Assembly (NCBI GenBank): GCA_003158705.1
Contig: PMKX01000037.1
Location: forward strand, 1-10,525
Length of the DNA stretch: 10,525 nt
Origin: Actinomycetota bacterium
GTDB lineage: Bacteria > Actinomycetota > Thermoleophilia > UBA2241
Direction: 5' to 3'
Shown here: positions 6,948 through 10,525 of the stretch, piece after piece
Layout of the letters: every line of letters begins with the position of its first letter
How positions within the stretch are numbered: the first letter of the stretch is position 1
Translations under genes and position numbers: made by a program
The notes under the pieces: model-generated
Told to the model about the DNA's origin: nothing
Seen by the model: only the letters and a program-made list of their open reading frames with translations
The model's database searches: none

Positions 6948-6976
6948 ATGATAGACGACGCGCGCTCAGGCGCCAA
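6948..6976 (-). promoter_or_regulatory. Candidate sigma-70-like promoter before the polymerase/ligase gene
   Basis: Read on the minus strand, TTGGCG (6976-6971; 4/6 to TTGACA) is followed by exactly 17 bp and TATCAT (6953-6948; 5/6 to TATAAT). Transcription would start near 6941, giving a leader of about 49 nt to the ATG at 6892. It lies in the 93-bp gap after the flippase stop, the largest gap inside the right-hand minus-strand group. It would allow the polymerase and the following glycosyltransferase to be expressed apart from the flippase. The evidence is motif and position only. Confidence 0.4.
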
Positions 6977-6985
6977 GGCGACGAC

Positions 6986-8518
6986 TCAGAGTCCGAAAAC
7001 CCGACGGATGGCGCGCGCCGCCGGCGAGGGCAGCGGTAGAGCGGCGATCATGGCCTGTTCCGCTGGTCCGCAGAGGCGAAGCAGACGTGCGCTTACGAGC
7101 CAGAGCGGCACTGCCAGGACGAGGCCGAGCACGAGTGCCACCGGGGCGGCGAGCCAAAACGTGGGCAGGACCAGCAGGGCCAAGGGCGCTGAAGCGGCGA
7201 AGTAGCGCAGGATGGCTCGCCATGGCGGTCGCACGGTGCGATCCAGGCGGCCATAGACCGTGAGGTTGATGGCCACGCAGATCGTGAAAGTGATGGCCAC
7301 CGCGGCGACGGCGCCCCACATCCCCCAGCGGGGGATGAAGACAAGGTCCAGACCTACGTTGACGGCTGCCTCCACGGCGAGTACGCAGGTCATCAGCCAC
7401 ACCTTCTCCAGAGCACGCACCACGAGGACATAGGGCGCGCTCAGGAGCATCAGCGGTATGAGGGCGAAGAATGTCTGGCAGATAGGGCTTGCCCCTTTGT
7501 AGGCGGCGCCGAAGAGCGTGACCGTGAGCACGCCTCCGAGTGCCGCGCCGACCACCGCGACCGGTGCAGTGACGATGAACAAAGCGCGGTAGTAGAGGTC
7601 GATCGCCCGAGGCAGCGAGGTGCGGTCGACCGTGAACGCTTCCGCAACCGAAGCCACACCGACTGAGTACAACACGGCTGGTATGAACTCGAGCACGCGT
7701 CCAGGCATGGCGTAGGCGACGTTGTAGGAAGCGACGATCGTCGTGGCTGCGAAGGCGCCCAGGATGACGGTCTCCGTCTGGCGCGTGACTATGAGGTTGA
7801 GGAGTGTCGTCCACATAGACGACACGGAATAGCGCATCACGCGCCGTATGGGCAAAGCCCCGCCCTCGGCGGGTAGCCTCGACCACGCCAGACGCAGGCC
7901 GGCGAGGAGCAAGACGTCTCCGCAGGCGTAGCCGAGGGCGAGTGCCATGACGATACGGACTGGCGTGTTGGCCCACGTGAGAACGAGGACGAAGGTGACT
8001 GCGAACGCCGCGACGGCAGCGATCACCTGTGCGCCCACGCTAAAGGCTGCCGTGAGCAGTTTCTGCAGGAGTCCCTGGAAAGCGGTGAGTGGAGCCAGGG
8101 CAAGGGCCAGCAGCAGAAGGTGGGCAGTCGGTCGGTTGTATACCCGGGACAAGGGACCATCCAGGCCGAACGCATAGAGAGCAGTGAGTGCCGCCCAAAC
8201 GACCAGCAGCTGAGCCGTCAGCAGGACGGCTAGCAGCCGGACGGCGCGACCGCGGCCCTGCACGACGAACTCGGGGACGAAACGCAGCGCGGAGTTGTCG
8301 CCGCCGCACAACATCACCTGTACGGCGATTATGGTTATCGTGGCCACCACCGCATAGCGGCCGTACAGGGTGCGGTCGAGGCGGCGCACGATGGCGATGG
8401 CAAGGGCGAACTGTGCACTGAAGGTGAAGACGTTCAGCAAGCCGATGCCGGCCACGGCGTGACCGGTCCTCTCTGCCAGCGATTGCCGGTCTTGGCCTGT
8501 TGTGCTGCCGTCCTCCAT
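6986..8518 (-). CDS. Wzx-type polysaccharide flippase (MOP superfamily)
   Basis: 510 aa with about 12-14 hydrophobic segments spread over the whole length, separated by short Arg-rich loops. A short polar N-terminus (MEDGSTTGQDRQSLAERTGH) precedes the first helix (GIGLLNVFTFSAQFALAIAI). The LYGRYAVVATITIIAVQ and GGDNSALRFVPEFVVQGRG segments (51-90) match the pattern at the start of Wzx/RfbX family flippases, where a Gly-rich turn and ALRF-x-PE follow the second helix. Length fits the family. MOP flippases move undecaprenyl-diphosphate-linked repeat units across the inner membrane. The start ATG (8516-8518) has no good Shine-Dalgarno. It is the first minus-strand gene after the divergent spacer, opposite the Wzz/BY-kinase gene, and lies upstream of the Wzy-like gene, the standard Wzx/Wzy pairing. 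Substrate specificity cannot be inferred. Confidence 0.87.
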   Translation of the reverse strand: MEDGSTTGQDRQSLAERTGHAVAGIGLLNVFTFSAQFALAIAIVRRLDRTLYGRYAVVATITIIAVQVMLCGGDNSALRFVPEFVVQGRGRAVRLLAVLLTAQLLVVWAALTALYAFGLDGPLSRVYNRPTAHLLLLALALAPLTAFQGLLQKLLTAAFSVGAQVIAAVAAFAVTFVLVLTWANTPVRIVMALALGYACGDVLLLAGLRLAWSRLPAEGGALPIRRVMRYSVSSMWTTLLNLIVTRQTETVILGAFAATTIVASYNVAYAMPGRVLEFIPAVLYSVGVASVAEAFTVDRTSLPRAIDLYYRALFIVTAPVAVVGAALGGVLTVTLFGAAYKGASPICQTFFALIPLMLLSAPYVLVVRALEKVWLMTCVLAVEAAVNVGLDLVFIPRWGMWGAVAAVAITFTICVAINLTVYGRLDRTVRPPWRAILRYFAASAPLALLVLPTFWLAAPVALVLGLVLAVPLWLVSARLLRLCGPAEQAMIAALPLPSPAARAIRRVFGL

Positions 8519-8672
8519 GCCGCGGTCATGCTATGCGATTTCGTGCCCTTGCGCAGCCGACTCTCCGGCCTGAGGCTTTCCTGCCCACGTGTCATATCGT
8601 AAACTGATGGCGGAGCGTGCCTTGGAAGGTTCGCCTGTGCCGTAGTGGACATCCCAGCGAGGAGCTGAATCT
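8519..8672. promoter_or_regulatory. Divergent intergenic spacer between flippase and Wzz/BY-kinase genes
   Basis: This 154-bp gene-free spacer must hold the promoters for both transcription units of the right half. It contains an AT-richer patch at 8591-8606 (GTCATATCGTAAACTG) that could include a -10: TAAACT at 8600-8605 on the plus strand, with a poor -35 TTTCCT at 8577-8582, or TACGAT (8601-8596) on the minus strand. None scores well, so no promoter is assigned. I see no convincing operator repeat or terminator. Confidence 0.4.
8659..8664 (+). promoter_or_regulatory. Shine-Dalgarno fixing the GTG start of the Wzz/BY-kinase gene
   Basis: GAGGAG ends 8 nt before the GTG at 8673. This supports the non-ATG start, which places the cytoplasmic N-terminus (FSLRDYLGVIERRRW) and first membrane helix exactly as expected for Wzz proteins. 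Confidence 0.75.
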
Positions 8673-10274
8673 GTGGCCGGAGAAACTGGCAAGAGGGAGT
8701 TCTCCCTGCGTGACTATCTGGGTGTGATCGAACGCCGCAGGTGGCTGCTCATCGGCGTGTTCGCCGTCTTCGTCGTTGTGGCCTTGCTTGTTTCGTTTCG
8801 CATAAAGCCGAGCTACGAAGCGACGACCGAGCTGAGCTATGCGCCGCAGGCTCCGGTCTCGAGTATCACCCAAGGCGGTTCCAACTACGTCTCGCCGACG
8901 AGCGTTCAGCAGACGCTGCAGACGGCCGCCGCCGTGCTGGTCACGCCCGAGATGGCGCAACGTGTTGCGGACGCCCTTGGCCTCACGGATCCGAAACAGC
9001 TCGACGCGAAGATCAGTGGCGGACAGATGGCCAACACCAGCTTGCTGACCATCACCGCGCAGTGCCCGAATGCTCAGAAGGCGGCCGTCGTTGCCAACGC
9101 CTACGGTCAGGCATGGGTCGCGTGGAGCAGGCAGTTGGATCTGGACAAGGTCGATGAGGCCGTTCGGCTGGTGAAGTTGCAGCTGGTGTCCTACAAGACC
9201 GCGCAACAGAAGAAGGACCCTGCCTACTTCGACCTTAAGGCGAACCTGACCCAACTCATCACGTTCCGCGCTGCCGTGAGCAAGGGCGAGTACGCCGTCG
9301 CCTCGGCGGCGACTGTGCCCAAGGGGCCGTACACACCCAAACACTTGCGCGACGGCCTGCTCGGTGTGGTCCTGGGCGTCGTGGTGGGCCTGGCCTCGGT
9401 GTTCTTGGCCGAACAGCTCGATGTGCGGGTGCACTCGAACGAAGAGGTCGCGGATGCCCTCGACTTGCCGGTGCTTGGACGGCTGCCACAGGTGCCCAAG
9501 GAGCTTGGCCGCGACGGCAGCCTTGTGGTTCTGCACGATCCGGACAGCCCAGGCGCTGAGGCCTTTCGTGTGCTGCGCGGTAATCTCGATTTCGTGGGCG
9601 TCGACGGCGAAGTGCGCTCCATACTCATCACCAGTTGTACGCAGGGCGAGGGCAAGACGTCTACAGCGTGTAACCTGGCTGTAGCCTTGGCTATGGCCGG
9701 CAAGCGCGTCGTGGTCGTGGACGCCGACATGCGTCGTCCCCGCGTGCATGGCTACTTCGGCCTTCCCAACCGCACAGGCCTTTCTACGGTCGTCGCCGGC
9801 AAGGCCCGCTTGGGAGAGGCCCTCCAAGTGGTCGTCCTGCCCGACCAGGGCACAGCCTCAGGCGGCGGTGAGGCGCAGATTTCGGCCGACGCGGAGGCTC
9901 AGAGCAAGCGGATCTACGTGATCACGTCGGGTCCCATACCGCCAAACCCGGGAGAGATAGTGACCTCGAAGCACCTCGAGGCCGTACTGGCGGAGCTCGT
10001 CAAGGGGTCTGACATGGTGCTGGTGGACGCGCCGCCGTTCATGGTGGTCGGCGACGCGGCTCCGCTCGCCGCTCGGACCGACGGCATCATGCTCGTCTTC
10101 AAGATGGGCCAGGTCACCAAGGGCATGCTCAAAGAGGCGCGGGACTTCCTGGCCCCGCTGCCTAGCCGCAAGCTCGGCATAGTCTTGGCCAACGTCCCGG
10201 TCGAGTCTGGGCGCTACAAGTACTATCGCCAGCAAGCAGACGAGAAGACGGCCCCGCCTGTGGAGGCGGTCTGA
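8673..10274 (+). CDS. Chain-length regulator fused to bacterial tyrosine (BY) kinase (Wzz-Wzc/CpsCD-like)
   Basis: 533 aa inner-membrane protein. Residues 10-23 (FSLRDYLGVIERRR) and membrane helix 24-42 are the start of a Wzz domain. A short external region of about 185 residues ends with a Pro-containing stretch (PKGPYTPKHLRDG) and membrane helix 228-246. The cytoplasmic kinase domain has Walker A (CTQGEGKTS, Lys328), Walker A' (DADMRRP, Asp350/Asp352) and Walker B (LVDAPP, Asp452). PNRTGLSTVVAG and SGPIPPNPGEI are further CpsD/CapB-family markers. The C-terminus has only a small tyrosine cluster, YKYY (515-518), the probable autophosphorylation site. BY-kinases cycle between phosphorylated and oligomeric states to control polymer length and export. 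Oddities are a Gln where Walker A usually has Pro (PGEGK), and a polar Gly/Ala/Glu-rich insertion at about 391-412. It starts at GTG with a good ribosome binding site, divergent from the flippase. No cognate tyrosine phosphatase is in the window. Confidence 0.9.
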   Translation: MAGETGKREFSLRDYLGVIERRRWLLIGVFAVFVVVALLVSFRIKPSYEATTELSYAPQAPVSSITQGGSNYVSPTSVQQTLQTAAAVLVTPEMAQRVADALGLTDPKQLDAKISGGQMANTSLLTITAQCPNAQKAAVVANAYGQAWVAWSRQLDLDKVDEAVRLVKLQLVSYKTAQQKKDPAYFDLKANLTQLITFRAAVSKGEYAVASAATVPKGPYTPKHLRDGLLGVVLGVVVGLASVFLAEQLDVRVHSNEEVADALDLPVLGRLPQVPKELGRDGSLVVLHDPDSPGAEAFRVLRGNLDFVGVDGEVRSILITSCTQGEGKTSTACNLAVALAMAGKRVVVVDADMRRPRVHGYFGLPNRTGLSTVVAGKARLGEALQVVVLPDQGTASGGGEAQISADAEAQSKRIYVITSGPIPPNPGEIVTSKHLEAVLAELVKGSDMVLVDAPPFMVVGDAAPLAARTDGIMLVFKMGQVTKGMLKEARDFLAPLPSRKLGIVLANVPVESGRYKYYRQQADEKTAPPVEAV

Positions 10275-10306
10275 ACCTCATCTGGGCCGCCGAGGCGTGC
10301 TCCGGT

Positions 10307-10315
10307 TGATATGAT
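10307..10315 (+). promoter_or_regulatory. Candidate extended -10 promoter for proS
   Basis: TGATATGAT is a TGn extended -10 followed by TATGAT (10310-10315, 5/6 to consensus), in the 77-bp gap before proS. Transcription would start near 10322, giving a leader of about 30 nt. No -35 match is seen at 17 bp (CCGCCG), which extended -10 promoters can tolerate. It would separate proS expression from the polysaccharide gene upstream. No hairpin with a T-run follows the BY-kinase stop, so read-through is also possible. Confidence 0.45.
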
Positions 10316-10351
10316 TCACGCTCGGTAGTCGCCAAGATCTCGGGGAGTCTT

Positions 10352-10525
10352 ATGCGCCTCAGCCAGATGTTGCTGCCCACGGTCAAGGAGGATCCTGCCG
10401 GGGCCGAGGCCGTCAGCCACAAGCTCATGGTGCGCGCCGGCCTGGTGCGCCAGCTCGCGGCCGGCGTGTATGTGTTCTTGCCCGCCGGCTGGCGCGTGAT
10501 GCAGAAGATCGCCGGCATCATCCGC
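10352..10525 (+). CDS. proS: Prolyl-tRNA synthetase, N-terminal part, cut by window edge
   Basis: The first 58 residues are visible and run off the right edge. [20 protein letters not shown] followed by [19 protein letters not shown] and [16 protein letters not shown] is the characteristic N-terminus of bacterial-type ProRS, including the class II motif 1 region. The enzyme charges tRNA-Pro with proline in the cytosol. The ATG at 10352 follows GGAG (10344-10347) by 4 nt. This is a housekeeping gene and marks the right boundary of the polysaccharide locus. Confidence 0.93.
   Translation, partial: MRLSQMLLPTVKEDPAGAEAVSHKLMVRAGLVRQLAAGVYVFLPAGWRVMQKIAGIIR

Noticed and set aside
6893..6976. TTG start for the polymerase adding 28 residues
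   Set aside because: No Shine-Dalgarno supports it, the extension is polar and unlike family N-termini, and it overlaps a candidate -35. It is not excluded, only less likely.
8592..9827. A 411-codon minus-strand open frame opposite the BY-kinase
   Set aside because: The sense strand has Wzz and BY-kinase motifs and a ribosome binding site. The antisense product has no domain signature.
10266..10293. Possible terminator hairpin after the BY-kinase (GGCGG ... CCGCC)
   Set aside because: The stem is only 5 bp with a loop of about 18 nt and no following T-run.

Overview
The window is a high-GC stretch of bacterial chromosome carrying most of a Wzx/Wzy-type surface polysaccharide (exopolysaccharide, capsule or O-antigen-like) locus, with a housekeeping gene at its right edge. 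The GC-rich codons, TTG/GTG starts, a Wzz chain-length domain fused to a BY-kinase in one polypeptide, and the long bacterial form of prolyl-tRNA synthetase fit a deep-branching high-GC phylum such as Actinomycetota of the Thermoleophilia/Coriobacteriia kind. That placement is inference: no rRNA or other phylogenetic marker is present except the first 58 residues of ProS.

Most of the locus is on the minus strand and reads right to left. A Wzx-type flippase (8518-6986) starts from the divergent spacer 8519-8672. It is followed by a polytopic Wzy/WaaL-family polymerase or ligase (start preferred at 6892, end 5363) and a GT4-like glycosyltransferase (5350-4157). The minus-strand run is then interrupted by one plus-strand gene, a nucleotide-sugar 6-dehydrogenase (2743-4170). 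This gene meets the glycosyltransferase tail to tail with a 14-bp coding overlap. It is divergent from the next minus-strand group: a second GT4-like glycosyltransferase (2632-1445), a DUF1972/GT4 glycosyltransferase (1448-324) and a left-handed beta-helix acyltransferase (from 327, cut by the window edge). These last three are chained by two ATGA stop/start overlaps.

On the plus strand, from the same divergent spacer, runs a Wzz/BY-kinase (8673-10274). After a 77-bp gap comes proS (10352 to the edge), preceded by a candidate extended -10 promoter.

A working model from family knowledge: the dehydrogenase supplies a UDP-uronic acid, the three glycosyltransferases build the lipid-linked repeat unit, and the acyltransferase decorates it. 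The flippase moves it outward, the Wzy-like protein polymerises or ligates it, and the Wzz/BY-kinase sets chain length and activity. No initiating phosphoglycosyltransferase, outer-membrane export protein or tyrosine phosphatase is present, so the locus probably continues to the left. I found no RNA gene, CRISPR array, insertion sequence or prophage. Nothing here clearly amounts to an undescribed system. The points of interest are the flipped dehydrogenase with its tandem-repeat tail, the candidate promoters around it and before the polymerase, and the non-consensus details of the BY-kinase.
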